The notes under the pieces are model-generated. The model ran no database searches, was not told the DNA's origin, and was given only the letters and a program-made list of their open reading frames with translations. A stretch of DNA of 51,159 nt from the NCBI GenBank assembly GCA_015060695.1, contig SUYA01000015.1:1-51159 (forward strand). The letters run 5' to 3'. Within the stretch, counting starts at the first letter, position 1, and every line of letters starts with the position of its first letter. Positions 14,564 to 22,893 of the stretch are shown here, in pieces. The stretch comes from Mediterranea massiliensis (GTDB lineage Bacteria > Bacteroidota > Bacteroidia > Bacteroidales > Bacteroidaceae). The translations under genes and the position numbers were made by a program.

Positions 14564-15691
14564 ATGGCATTTTCAGCAACAAAAAGAGAGTTGGGCGAAC
14601 TCTATACCTTCTTTCGCCTCTTAGCCGACGGACAAGTCACACCGGGTACAGCCGGCATTGAAGCCGACGAACAAGTCTGGCCCATAGCCTTGATACAACG
14701 CATCGAACACGATGGCCCACGCCGCTATTATATCGAACAGCATGAAGTGCGCATTGTCAACGGCGAACTGGAAAAACATACCAACCGTTTCCTGCCCAAA
14801 GCAGATGCCGAAGCAGTATGCTTTCCACGCGAAGATTTTGATGCCGCTGTTGCTTTGGTGCTTACTACCATCAAGAGCCGGTCGGGCGAAGAAGTAGAAG
14901 TGCCCGATGAATTGGAAGCCTTCCTCGACGAAGTGTGCATCTACGACTTGGAAGCCAAAACCGAAGATCGCACCGACTTCTCCGTTGCCTTCTGGAGTGC
15001 CGATGCACCCCTTACCGGCTTCAATGTGCGTTGCCGCCTGGCACCCATGAATCCATTGCTCGATGGCGGACGAACGGCCAACCTGAAGTTCGAACAGACA
15101 GGCGTGAAGTTTGCCGTGCCCACTGTAAATAAAGTCAATGCCCTGCCCGAATCGCCCACCGAGGTGACCGAACGCATGCTCATGATTGAGCGTCTGGGCG
15201 GCGTGTTGAAATACTCCGATGTGGCCGATAAAGTCTTCCGCAGCAACTTGCTGATGATTGACCTCCACTTCCCCCGCATGCTGGCCGAAATGGTGCGGGC
15301 CATGCACATCGAAGGCATCAGTCGCGTCAGCGAGTTGACAGAATACATCAAGCAACTCAATCCGCTGAAGATAAAAGACGAACTCATTCAGAAGCATCAC
15401 TACTACGAGCATAAGATGAAACAATTCTTGGTGGCGTTGGCCTTGGGCATGCGTCCGGCCAAGATATACAACGGTACCGATAGTGCTGTCGAAGGAATTC
15501 TGCTGACCGATGCACAAGGACGCGTGCTCTGCTATCATCAAAGCCGTCGCCAGGTGCTGGCCGACTTCCTCTATCAGAACACCCGCTTCGAGAAGGGCCC
15601 GGTAGAAAAAGACAAATACGGCTTCCTGGAGCGCGAGAATGGCGTCTGGTATTTCAAGTTGAATGTCAAAATAGGATTGCTGAAGCGATAA
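14564..15691 (+). CDS. HpaII family restriction endonuclease, no methylase beside it
   Basis: 375 residues, close to the family's usual size (about 360). I recognise the family by the start MAFSATKRELGELYTFFRLLADG and by the blocks YDLEAKTEDRTDFSVAFWS, PLLDGGRTANLKFEQTG, RLGGVLKYSDVADKVFRSN, and the C-terminal YGFLERENGVWYFKLN. HpaII itself cuts CCGG as a type II enzyme. The PD-(D/E)xK-like set is probably Asp/Glu/Lys in the DRTDF region, which is a guess. No cytosine methyltransferase lies within the window, although CCGG sites occur freely (for example 13974-13977, 13979-13982). Either a methylase lies elsewhere, the specificity differs, or the protein is inactive. It is 15 bases behind yigZ and ends before a 24-bp hairpin. 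Confidence 0.78.
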   Translation: MAFSATKRELGELYTFFRLLADGQVTPGTAGIEADEQVWPIALIQRIEHDGPRRYYIEQHEVRIVNGELEKHTNRFLPKADAEAVCFPREDFDAAVALVLTTIKSRSGEEVEVPDELEAFLDEVCIYDLEAKTEDRTDFSVAFWSADAPLTGFNVRCRLAPMNPLLDGGRTANLKFEQTGVKFAVPTVNKVNALPESPTEVTERMLMIERLGGVLKYSDVADKVFRSNLLMIDLHFPRMLAEMVRAMHIEGISRVSELTEYIKQLNPLKIKDELIQKHHYYEHKMKQFLVALALGMRPAKIYNGTDSAVEGILLTDAQGRVLCYHQSRRQVLADFLYQNTRFEKGPVEKDKYGFLERENGVWYFKLNVKIGLLKR

Positions 15692-15774
15692 AACAATACT
15701 GCATAATGGACAAGGGGTATCGCTACACAAGTATGCCCTAAGAATATCTGTTGAAGATTGGCTTTAGTGCTTGT

Positions 15775-15829
15775 TTTTCTTGTTAGTTAGTGAGTTTACA
15801 TATAGTAAACTCACTAACTAACAAGAAAA
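15775..15829. terminator. 24-bp perfect hairpin between convergent genes
   Basis: 15775-15798 is the exact reverse complement of 15806-15829, with a 7-base loop (CATATAG). The arm begins TTTT and ends AAAA, so it can terminate both ways: the nuclease gene from the left and the RepA-like gene from the right. The arm contains GTTAGTTAGTGAG, echoing the GTTAGTTT repeats at 17457-17486 on the other side of the small element. Confidence 0.85.
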
Positions 15830-15839
15830 TATATATATA

Positions 15840-17039
15840 CTATTTGTTTGCAAATTCGTAATAAATATATTTTTGATTAATGGGTAGTAGTAGCTTGGAT
15901 TGAATCATTTCTTGTGCTAACTCTCGTGCATTTGGCATCCCCCTATCATATTCTTTATGAATCGCTTTCGCTAATGTTGTAGAATAGGAAATTGGTTCTG
16001 TAGCAACCTTTTTAAGAAACGTTTTCACCTCTTCTATATTAAGATCTTGCAGTTTTATCTTATCTTTTTTCTTTTTCTTTGTTGTACCTGCAACTTCTTC
16101 AGCACTTGGTGTACAAGGAATACCACCAGCACCTATTTTAAATTGCCATTTCTCTGTCGGTTCGTTACGGGCATGGGTTTCATCAACGGTAACGATATTG
16201 CCGTTGCGACTTACTTCCCAAACCGAACTTGCCTTGTTTTCTAATTCTGCTCCAAGATGTCCACGCATAGTGTCATCCAACCTATTTTTATTTTTATGCA
16301 AAACGCAAAGAATGGCAATGTTTTCGTTAACGGCAATATTGGCCAATAGCTGTATCATCTCGTTACATTCCGCTTCATCGTTTATGCTTCGCACCAAATC
16401 ACGAATACCATCTATTATCACTACATCCGGGCGGTATGTTTTGATCTTATTTAAAATAAAATAAATCCTGTGTTGCTGATTTAACTCCCTGATAGAATAA
16501 GTCTTAAGACCATCTATCACTGTATCTTTTGCTACACCACGCATAGCGTTTATTCGTAGCATTATACGTTTGGTGTTTCGGGGATGTTGCTCCGTATCAA
16601 AATATAAAATGCTCAAGTTTTCTTCTCGTCCCCTTACGTCAAGTTCTGTATCCTTTTCAGAACCCAATAATGCAGTAATAAAGATACTTGTCAGCATGGT
16701 TTTACCCTCTTTAGCATGAGCTTTTATCGCTTGAATGTCGCCTCTTGGCATGGTTGGCACCCCACCAATTTCCAACAGAAATTCATCTTCGCCATACTCC
16801 TTTGTTATGTCTATCTCCGGGCAGATGTTGCTGTAGTCATACTGACTGGCTTCTGCCCAAAACTTATCGAACAAAGATACCTGCATGGGCAGTAACTTGC
16901 CCCGGTTCATCTCTTTTTCTATTGCGTTAGCAATAGTAGTAGAAACATTAGCAACATACTTTTTTTCAACCTCGGTGTAGGTCTGCGTGTCGTTGGCACT
17001 TGGTGCCTCCATTCCACAATTAAATAAATTATTGTACAT
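15840..17039 (-). CDS. RepA-like AAA/RecA-fold ATPase
   Basis: 399 residues. The ATPase core resembles hexameric replicative helicases of the RepA/DnaB-like group found on plasmids and phages. Walker A is KAHAKEGKTMLTS with Lys113 and Thr114, preceded by Ala/His instead of Gly; Walker B is DVVIID ending at Asp210; and a sensor-like LHKNKN follows near 247-252. A lysine run (TKKKKKDK, about 320) separates a C-terminal helical domain. In other Bacteroidales elements such proteins support replication or mobilisation; here that is inferred. The stop TAG at 15840-15842 is a genuine stop, since the frame runs straight into the terminator and another TAG. It could also start at internal ATG codon 10 (MEAPSAND). 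The DUF4248 gene lies upstream. Confidence 0.75.
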   Translation of the reverse strand: MYNNLFNCGMEAPSANDTQTYTEVEKKYVANVSTTIANAIEKEMNRGKLLPMQVSLFDKFWAEASQYDYSNICPEIDITKEYGEDEFLLEIGGVPTMPRGDIQAIKAHAKEGKTMLTSIFITALLGSEKDTELDVRGREENLSILYFDTEQHPRNTKRIMLRINAMRGVAKDTVIDGLKTYSIRELNQQHRIYFILNKIKTYRPDVVIIDGIRDLVRSINDEAECNEMIQLLANIAVNENIAILCVLHKNKNRLDDTMRGHLGAELENKASSVWEVSRNGNIVTVDETHARNEPTEKWQFKIGAGGIPCTPSAEEVAGTTKKKKKDKIKLQDLNIEEVKTFLKKVATEPISYSTTLAKAIHKEYDRGMPNARELAQEMIQSKLLLPINQKYIYYEFANK

Positions 17040-17081
17040 AAATAAAATATAATTTATACCTAAATTATTTTAGATTTAGGG

Positions 17082-17303
17082 CTAATTTGTTTCAAAAGGA
17101 TTACCTAACTCTTCGAAGATTATATCCACTTGCTTAGGAGATAGCACCCGATGGTTATACGGCCTATACCCAGTCTCTTGTAATTTCTCAAAAAGAGATT
17201 TACAACGCCTGATTTCTCTTGATAAACAACGTACCGCATTCGTCGGAGTATTACATCCTGGGAAGTACGCTTTTGCTAACTCAATGAACTTTAAATACTT
17301 CAT
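17082..17303 (-). CDS. DUF4248 family small protein
   Basis: 73 residues with the family pattern: MKYLKFIELAKAYFPGC at the start, NAVRCLSREIRRC in the middle, and LSPKQVDIIFEELGNPF at the end. DUF4248 is a Bacteroidetes-specific family of unknown function, usually encoded on mobile or prophage-like segments next to primase or ATPase genes. It may be a helix-turn-helix DNA binder, given the helix-loop-helix look and the basic middle; this is inference. It lies 42 bases upstream of the RepA-like gene in the same direction, forming a likely two-gene operon. Confidence 0.8.
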   Translation of the reverse strand: MKYLKFIELAKAYFPGCNTPTNAVRCLSREIRRCKSLFEKLQETGYRPYNHRVLSPKQVDIIFEELGNPFETN

Positions 17304-17456
17304 CTCTCTTTATTTATTGTAATTATTCTGTTTTTAGCGACGCAATACATAGCATCCGCTTGTTCTCTGACAAAATTATAACATGACCTTTAAAGAATAA
17401 AGGACAAATATTTCATGCCAAAAATACGATACCCTTTTGGGCAAAATTCGGGTTCT

Positions 17457-17486
17457 GTTAGTTTCCGTTAGTTTTTGTTAGGATTA
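17457..17486. repeat. Three tandem GTTAG decamers
   Basis: GTTAGTTTCC (17457-17466), GTTAGTTTTT (17467-17476), GTTAGGATTA (17477-17486): a 10-bp period, that is one helical turn, so proteins bound to each copy would sit on the same face. Possible iterons or operator of the adjacent RepA-like/DUF4248 operon. Confidence 0.6.
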
Positions 17487-17812
17487 TTCTTTTATATTTA
17501 CAAAATAACGATGAATCAAGCAAGGATTGTTTTTAAAAGGCAGAAGATTATTTTTGAGAGAATAAGCGGATAGGCAGTAATTGCAAATTGTGATAAGCAC
17601 ACGTATATAGAAGAAAAGCTAACTGCACAAAATTTTACGGAGAAATGGATGTGATATAAGGAAGGAAAAACCGAACTCGAAATCAACCAAAAGTTCTGTA
17701 TGAACTTATTGAGTACGGTTCATGGTGTGTATCTGATAAATTAGCGTAAAGCTAAAATATACAAAGTGTTCTAAATTTGTTGTTTTTCTGATATTTATAT
17801 AATATAGAAAAT

Positions 17813-17844
17813 AAGAAGGAGATGCATTGTGGCATCTCCTTCTT
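17813..17844 (-). terminator. Terminator of gcvP
   Basis: AAGAAGGAGATGC (17813-17825) pairs perfectly with GCATCTCCTTCTT (17832-17844), loop ATTGTG. On the minus strand it is followed by ATTTTCTAT. It starts 8 bases after the gcvP stop. Confidence 0.85.
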
Positions 17845-17852
17845 ATCTATTC

Positions 17853-20705
17853 TTATTCGAACACGCCGTAGCGAGTAGGCAGTAGCTTTCGGTCGCCAAG
17901 AGTGTTATCTACTCGCGCCACATTTATCCAGAACTTGTTTTCGCGAACAGATGCGATGGGGTAAGCAGCTTTCTCGCGACTATATGAATGTTTCCATTCG
18001 TCTGCCACAATTTCGTATTCGGGGTGCGGAGCATTTACCAACACATTGTCTGTCTTGTCAGAACGCCCGTCTTTAACCTCTTGAATTTCTTCCCAAATGG
18101 TGAGCATTACATTGACGAAGTTGTCCAATTCAGCCAAACTCTCACTTTCGGTAGGCTCAATCATCAATGTACCATGTACAGGGAAGGAAAGAGTAGGAGC
18201 GTGATAACCATAGTCCATCAAACGTTTGGCTATGTCATTTTCGCTGATACCGGTTTCTTCATGTATCTTGCGGCATTCCAAAATCATTTCATGGCCAACA
18301 AAACCGTTAGCACCACAATATACTACACCATAAGTCTCTTTCAAGCATGCTGACAAGTAATTGGCACTGAGGATAGCTATTTTAGTAGCGCGGGTCAACC
18401 CTTCGCTGCCCATCATTCGAATATAGCCATATGTGATAGGTAAGATACCCGCACTGCCATAAGGAGCTGCTGCCACTTCATTTGCAGAATTACCAAACAA
18501 CGGATGACCTGGTAGGAAGGGAACCAAATGCTCGGCTACACAGATGGGGCCTACACCCGGTCCGCCACCACCGTGAGGAGAAGCAAATGTTTTGTGGAGA
18601 TTTAAATGGCAGACATCAGCACCTATAAAGCCGGGGTTGGTTAAGCCCACTTGTGCATTCATGTTGGCACCATCCATATAAACTTGTGCGCCACAGGCAT
18701 GGATGATGCGGCAAATTTCAGCAATCTCAGTCTCAAAAATGCCGTGGGTTGACGGATAGGTAATCATCAGTGCCGCCAATTCATCTTTGTGGGCTTCGGC
18801 TTTAGCCCGTAGGTCTTCCATGGAAACATTTCCTTGTTCGTCGCAAGCGCAAGTCACGGTGCTGAATCCGGCTTGAACAGCACTAGCCGGATTGGTGCCA
18901 TGAGCAGAAGCTGGTATCAATACCTTATTACGATGACCTTGTCCGATGCTTTCCAAATAAGCACGAATTACCCGCAAGCCGGCATATTCGCCTGCTGCAC
19001 CCGAATTTGGTTGTAGGCTGACGCCGGCAAATCCGGTAATCTCTTTCAATGCATTGCATAAATTCTCTATCAATTCATGATAACCTTCTGCTTGATTGGA
19101 TGGAACCAACGGGTGAATGTTCATAAAACCTGCTTGACTGAGTGGGAGCATTTCGGCAGCCGCATTCAGTTTCATGGTACACGAGCCTAATGAAATCATG
19201 CTATGAGTCAACGAAATATCTTTTCGTTCCAGGCGTTTGATGTAGCGCATCATCTCTGTTTCGGTGTGATATTTGTTGAATACTTCGTGTGTCAGATACT
19301 CTGATTGGCGTAAATTTGATGTTTGTAATTTGCATGCATCGGGGATGTCTGTTGTGATAGGTAACATATCTTTTCCGGCTGCAATGGCAAATACAGAAAG
19401 TAGTTGGTTGATGGTATTTACATCTGTTGTTTCGTCAATGCTTACACCAATGTCGCCGCACTCGAAATAGCGCAAGTTTATTTCACGACTTTCAGCCACT
19501 GTGCGTAGTTGATGAGCAAACAAATTGCCGGGTAGAGCAATGCGTAAAGTATCAAAATATTGTTTGTTCAGTTGGCGGTATCCTAAGCTTGTTAGTTTTT
19601 CTTCCAAATAAACGGCTATGCTATGGATGCGTTGAGCAATGGTACGGATACCTTTTGGACCGTGATAAACGGCATACATACCAGCCATGGTAGCAAGCAG
19701 GGCTTGTGATGTACAGATGTTAGAGGTAGCTTTTTCTCGTTTGATATGTTGCTCGCGTGTTTGAAGTGCCATACGATAACACAATTTCCCGTATTTGTCT
19801 TTAGACAGTCCAATAATACGTCCCGGTATGTTGCGTTTGAATTCTTCGCGAGTAGCAAAGTATGCTGCAGACGGACCTCCGTAGAACATGGGCGTCCCCA
19901 ATCGTTGTGAACTACCGAAGACGATGTCGGCTCCCCATTCGCCCGGTGGCGTGAGCAAAGCCAAGCTGAGAATGTCGGCCGCAACAGCCACCTTGCATCC
20001 AGCCGCATGGGCTTGTTCTGTTAATTCCCGATACTCTTCTATTGCTCCGTTTGCGTTGGGATATTGTACTACGCAAGCAAACACTTCGGGAGTGAATTGC
20101 ATGTCAGTGTATTTGCACACTTGCAGTTGAATGCCTTGCGGCAAGGCTCGTGTGTTCATTACGGCCAACGATTGGGGGAAGATGTTGTCGTCCACCAATA
20201 CTATATTGGCACCAGCCTTTTGTTTGTCGCGTGGACGCAAGGCATACATCATTGTTACCGCTTCGGCAGCAGCAGTGGCTTCATCCAATAACGAGCAATT
20301 GGCAAGCGGCATGGCGGTTAAATCGGAAATGGCTGTTTGGAAATTAATGAGAGCCTCTAAACGCCCTTGTGATATTTCGGCTTGATAGGGTGTATAAGAG
20401 GTGTACCAAACGGGATTTTCGAAAACATTGCGTTGTATGACAGCAGGTGTGATGCTGGCATACCAACCTTGTCCGATGAACGAATGAAAACATTTGTTCT
20501 TGCCGGCCAATTCGTTGATGTGGCAGATAAATTCGTACTCGGTCATGGCTTCGGGTAGGTGAAGGGGTTCTTTCAACCTAATATCGGCAGGTAAAGTCTT
20601 TTCAATGAGTTGGTCTAAACTTTGTACGCCGATTTTTTTTAGCATCACGGCCTCTTCGGCTTCGTTAATGCCGATGTGTCGATAAATCAGAAGGTCGTTT
20701 TTCAT
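17853..20705 (-). CDS. gcvP: Glycine dehydrogenase (decarboxylating), P protein
   Basis: 950 residues, the full-length fused P protein. It decarboxylates glycine with pyridoxal phosphate and passes the aminomethyl group to the lipoylated H protein. Seen: N-terminal HIGINEAEEAVML; HSFIGQGWY; NIVLVDDNIFPQS; the C-terminal half SLGSCTMKLNAAAEM; ITYPSTHGIFE; and NLHKTFASPHGGGGPG holding the PLP lysine, then the Gly loop. gcvT and gcvH are not in the window. It is the last gene of a leftward run, 25 bases after the MBL hydrolase. lipB, which supports lipoylation of the H protein among others, lies some 4 kb away on the other strand. Confidence 0.96.
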   Translation of the reverse strand: MKNDLLIYRHIGINEAEEAVMLKKIGVQSLDQLIEKTLPADIRLKEPLHLPEAMTEYEFICHINELAGKNKCFHSFIGQGWYASITPAVIQRNVFENPVWYTSYTPYQAEISQGRLEALINFQTAISDLTAMPLANCSLLDEATAAAEAVTMMYALRPRDKQKAGANIVLVDDNIFPQSLAVMNTRALPQGIQLQVCKYTDMQFTPEVFACVVQYPNANGAIEEYRELTEQAHAAGCKVAVAADILSLALLTPPGEWGADIVFGSSQRLGTPMFYGGPSAAYFATREEFKRNIPGRIIGLSKDKYGKLCYRMALQTREQHIKREKATSNICTSQALLATMAGMYAVYHGPKGIRTIAQRIHSIAVYLEEKLTSLGYRQLNKQYFDTLRIALPGNLFAHQLRTVAESREINLRYFECGDIGVSIDETTDVNTINQLLSVFAIAAGKDMLPITTDIPDACKLQTSNLRQSEYLTHEVFNKYHTETEMMRYIKRLERKDISLTHSMISLGSCTMKLNAAAEMLPLSQAGFMNIHPLVPSNQAEGYHELIENLCNALKEITGFAGVSLQPNSGAAGEYAGLRVIRAYLESIGQGHRNKVLIPASAHGTNPASAVQAGFSTVTCACDEQGNVSMEDLRAKAEAHKDELAALMITYPSTHGIFETEIAEICRIIHACGAQVYMDGANMNAQVGLTNPGFIGADVCHLNLHKTFASPHGGGGPGVGPICVAEHLVPFLPGHPLFGNSANEVAAAPYGSAGILPITYGYIRMMGSEGLTRATKIAILSANYLSACLKETYGVVYCGANGFVGHEMILECRKIHEETGISENDIAKRLMDYGYHAPTLSFPVHGTLMIEPTESESLAELDNFVNVMLTIWEEIQEVKDGRSDKTDNVLVNAPHPEYEIVADEWKHSYSREKAAYPIASVRENKFWINVARVDNTLGDRKLLPTRYGVFE

Positions 20706-20730
20706 AATATTTTTATTTGTTGGTTAACAT

Positions 20731-21369
20731 TTATCTAAAGAACGGGTTTTCTGCTTTTTCGTTGGCAATGGTAGTGGGGGCGCCATGTCCCGGATACACA
20801 ATGGTTTCGGGGGGTAATATGAAGAGGCGGCTACATATGTTTTCGATAAGATGGTCGAAATTCCCACCGGTTAAGTCGGCTCGTCCTATACTTCCTTGGA
20901 ATAGCACATCGCCAGAGAAGAGGCAGTTCTCCTGTTTGCAATAGAAGACTAAGCTACCAGGTGAGTGGCCAGGTATGTGAATGGCTTCCAATGTAGTGTT
21001 CCCGAATGTGATTAAATCGCCGTCCATCAAATAATGTCCTATAGGGACGGTAGGTTCGGGCAGGTTGAATCCGAACATGCGGCTTTGTTTGGGGGCTTCA
21101 TCAATCCAAAATTCGTCGGCTTGATGGGCTTCGGCTTTGATGCCATATTCTTTCAGTATGAAGGGGTTTCCGAATATATGATCGAGGTGTAGATGTGTAT
21201 TTAACAGGTGTTTTATCTTTAGTTCTTTTCGGGTGATAAACTCTTTTAGCTTTTCTTTTTCCTCGTCGTAGAAGCAACCCGGGTCTATGATTACGGCTTC
21301 TAAAGTGTCATCCCACAGCACATAACAATTTACGGGGAACATGTTGAATTCAAATCTTTTTATTTTCAT
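20731..21369 (-). CDS. MBL-fold hydrolase, glyoxalase II-like
   Basis: 212 residues from ATG 21369 (MKIKRFEFNMFPVNCYVL). An upstream in-frame ATG at 21411 overlaps rsmG and is less likely. Metallo-beta-lactamase fold: metal motif THLHLDH (HxHxDH), a later His in HIPGHSPGS, Asp in FSGDVLFQGSIGR, and a final His in YPGHG. These are the hallmarks of the hydroxyacylglutathione hydrolase-like branch that uses Zn or Fe to cleave thioesters. The substrate is unknown; Bacteroides usually lack glutathione. 18 bases after rsmG and 25 bases before gcvP, so co-transcription is likely. Confidence 0.88.
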   Translation of the reverse strand: MKIKRFEFNMFPVNCYVLWDDTLEAVIIDPGCFYDEEKEKLKEFITRKELKIKHLLNTHLHLDHIFGNPFILKEYGIKAEAHQADEFWIDEAPKQSRMFGFNLPEPTVPIGHYLMDGDLITFGNTTLEAIHIPGHSPGSLVFYCKQENCLFSGDVLFQGSIGRADLTGGNFDHLIENICSRLFILPPETIVYPGHGAPTTIANEKAENPFFR

Positions 21370-21388
21370 CTTAATGGCTGTTTTTATT

Positions 21389-22018
21389 TCATTTGTTTGA
21401 TATGGGTACAAAGACTACTTTTTTTGTTTCGAAAAACTCTTCGCTGAAAAAATCTTTTAAGTTCCAGATGCAGGCTTGGTTCTTTACAGGTAAGATTTCG
21501 TTTTCCAATTCGCCACCTTTCAAACAAATTAAACCGTTTGGTAATGAGTTTTGTTGTTGGGTACCAATGTTTTTTTTGATAATTTTCAGCAAATCCATCA
21601 GTGGCATGACTGCTCTACTGACTACGAAGTCGAATTTTCCTTTCTCATCTTCGGCTCTTTCGTGGCAGAAAGTGACATTTTTTAACCCAATACTGTTTGC
21701 TATTTCTGTAGCTACTCTTACTTTTTTCCCTATGCTGTCTATTAGGTGGAAATGTGTCTCAGGAAATAATATGGCTAAAGGGATGCCTGGAAATCCTCCA
21801 CCTGTGCCTAAATCCATAATCTTTGTGCCGGGTCTGAAGCGGATGGCTTTGGCTATACCCAATGAATGCAATACGTGATGTTCATACAAATGAGTGATAT
21901 CTTTTCTTGAAATCACATTTATTTTTGCGTTCCAATCCATGTACAAGTCATACAACGCTTCAAATTGCATGCGCTGTTTTTCGTCTATATCGGGAAAGTA
22001 AGTCAGTATATGTTGCAT
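21389..22018 (-). CDS. rsmG: 16S rRNA (guanine527-N7)-methyltransferase
   Basis: 209 residues, family size. It methylates G527 of 16S rRNA with S-adenosylmethionine; loss gives low-level streptomycin resistance in other bacteria. Seen: NAKINVISRKDI near the start, the SAM-binding loop IMDLGTGGGFPGIPLAI, the DSIGKK stretch, VTFCHERAED, and FVVSRAVMPL. Cytoplasmic. It lies 2 bases after the DUF3298 lipoprotein gene and is followed by the MBL hydrolase, so it is an internal operon gene. Confidence 0.95.
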   Translation of the reverse strand: MQHILTYFPDIDEKQRMQFEALYDLYMDWNAKINVISRKDITHLYEHHVLHSLGIAKAIRFRPGTKIMDLGTGGGFPGIPLAILFPETHFHLIDSIGKKVRVATEIANSIGLKNVTFCHERAEDEKGKFDFVVSRAVMPLMDLLKIIKKNIGTQQQNSLPNGLICLKGGELENEILPVKNQACIWNLKDFFSEEFFETKKVVFVPISNK

Positions 22019-22020
22019 AG

Positions 22021-22881
22021 TTATAGTGTATTTCTTATTTCGTTCAGTAGAGTGCAGTCGGTGTTTAGTAGATGTTCCATTAACATATAGGGGATAGTGA
22101 TTTGAGTAATCCCCATGACATAAGGTGTGAAGTCATATACGTTGTAATGGAATGTGATACCTTGCTCTGTGAAAAAGAAGTTTTCTGTGGGTAGTAATTC
22201 ACCGGTTGTGGCATATCCCATTTCTTCTAATTCTTGTCGGCTTTCTACCTCGTTATCGGCCATCAATTGAAACCATAGTAGGTCGATTAATGCCTCTTCG
22301 TACTCATCAACAAACAGGTCTTCTAATCTGAGTGGCATCATTGTATTTAGGTCGAAGTTTAGATAAGTGGTCATATATACACCGTGTGCTCCTCCTGTAT
22401 ATTCGTCATAATCGACTTTATAAGTCAATAGGTTGCCTTTATAGGTTGATATATCTGTTTTTATGTTTTTATGGTAAGAATACCATGCCTTGATGGCATC
22501 TGGATCTTCGTTGTTTGTTTCATCTTCTTTTAAAAGAGGCTCCAAATCGTTTTTATAGTCGCTAATGTATTTTTGGGTGTATGCTTCCACGGCTTCTTTG
22601 GGAGTAGTCGTTTGGTATTTGTGCCCTAATGCTACCGATATGAAATAGCTATTCAGGCTATCGGCCAATGCGGTTGGAGTAGCTTGACTGATGTAAGCCA
22701 GGTCTATCGTGATGTTGCAGGCTGGTCGGGTGGTATCGTCCATCAGATGTGCTGTTTGCCGGGCTTGTATGTAATCTGTCTTTAGATTCCCAGTGTTGTT
22801 CAGTGGTTGGTTACATGCAGTCGCCAACAACCAACTAGTGAATATTAGTAATATTCGGATGTAATCTGATTCTTTTTTCAT
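22021..22881 (-). CDS. DUF3298 (RsiV-like) lipoprotein
   Basis: 286 residues. The signal peptide ends in a lipobox (SWLLATAC, Cys at about 23), so it is membrane-anchored on the outside of the inner membrane or on the outer membrane. The C-terminal half holds the DUF3298 pattern: VDYDEYTGGAHGVYMTTYLNFD, then PLRLEDLF, and a final part with FFFTEQGITFHYNVYDFTPY. This domain occurs in RsiV, which binds lysozyme in Bacillus, but no sigma-factor gene is adjacent here. The function is therefore unknown; a muramidase-sensing or -binding role is a hypothesis. 12 bases from the DUF1846 gene. Confidence 0.8.
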   Translation of the reverse strand: MKKESDYIRILLIFTSWLLATACNQPLNNTGNLKTDYIQARQTAHLMDDTTRPACNITIDLAYISQATPTALADSLNSYFISVALGHKYQTTTPKEAVEAYTQKYISDYKNDLEPLLKEDETNNEDPDAIKAWYSYHKNIKTDISTYKGNLLTYKVDYDEYTGGAHGVYMTTYLNFDLNTMMPLRLEDLFVDEYEEALIDLLWFQLMADNEVESRQELEEMGYATTGELLPTENFFFTEQGITFHYNVYDFTPYVMGITQITIPYMLMEHLLNTDCTLLNEIRNTL

Positions 22882-22893
22882 GATTTCCTTATT

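Larger units (their letters stand above)
15840..17486 (-). mobile_element. Small inserted module: RepA-like ATPase plus DUF4248 gene
   Basis: Two genes of types common on Bacteroidales mobile elements sit between core genes (HpaII-type nuclease and gcvP). They are AT-rich, in contrast to the GC-richer nuclease gene, and are bounded on one side by a hairpin with GTTAG motifs and on the other by three tandem GTTAG decamers. No integrase or relaxase is visible, so this is either a remnant or an element moved by others. The limits given are approximate. Confidence 0.5.
17304..17852. other. 549-bp gene-free stretch with GTTAG repeats
   Basis: No convincing gene. 17304-17456 is the upstream region of the DUF4248 operon; its minus strand contains TAATTTTGTC, a possible -7 element. 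17457-17486 holds three GTTAG decamers. 17487-17800 is AT-rich with only very short frames. 17813-17844 is the gcvP terminator. The middle may be decayed sequence left by an insertion. Confidence 0.5.

Noticed and set aside
14621..15730. Long antisense frame (369 codons) over the HpaII-type gene
   Set aside because: It mirrors a GC-rich real gene with a family match; the antisense product is His/Gln/Phe-rich with no motifs, typical of a shadow frame.
15840..15842. TAG stop of the RepA-like gene as another recoded amber
   Set aside because: Beyond it the frame has only seven codons before another TAG and enters the terminator hairpin, so this is a true stop and shows TAG is a stop in this part of the genome.
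17512..17775. Possible decayed gene: a frame from ATG 17512 running about 87 codons with three internal stops (TAG, TGA, TAG)
   Set aside because: Three stops of two types in AT-rich DNA is about what chance gives, no recognisable motif is present, and the pattern is unlike the clean TAG-only frames at the left edge.
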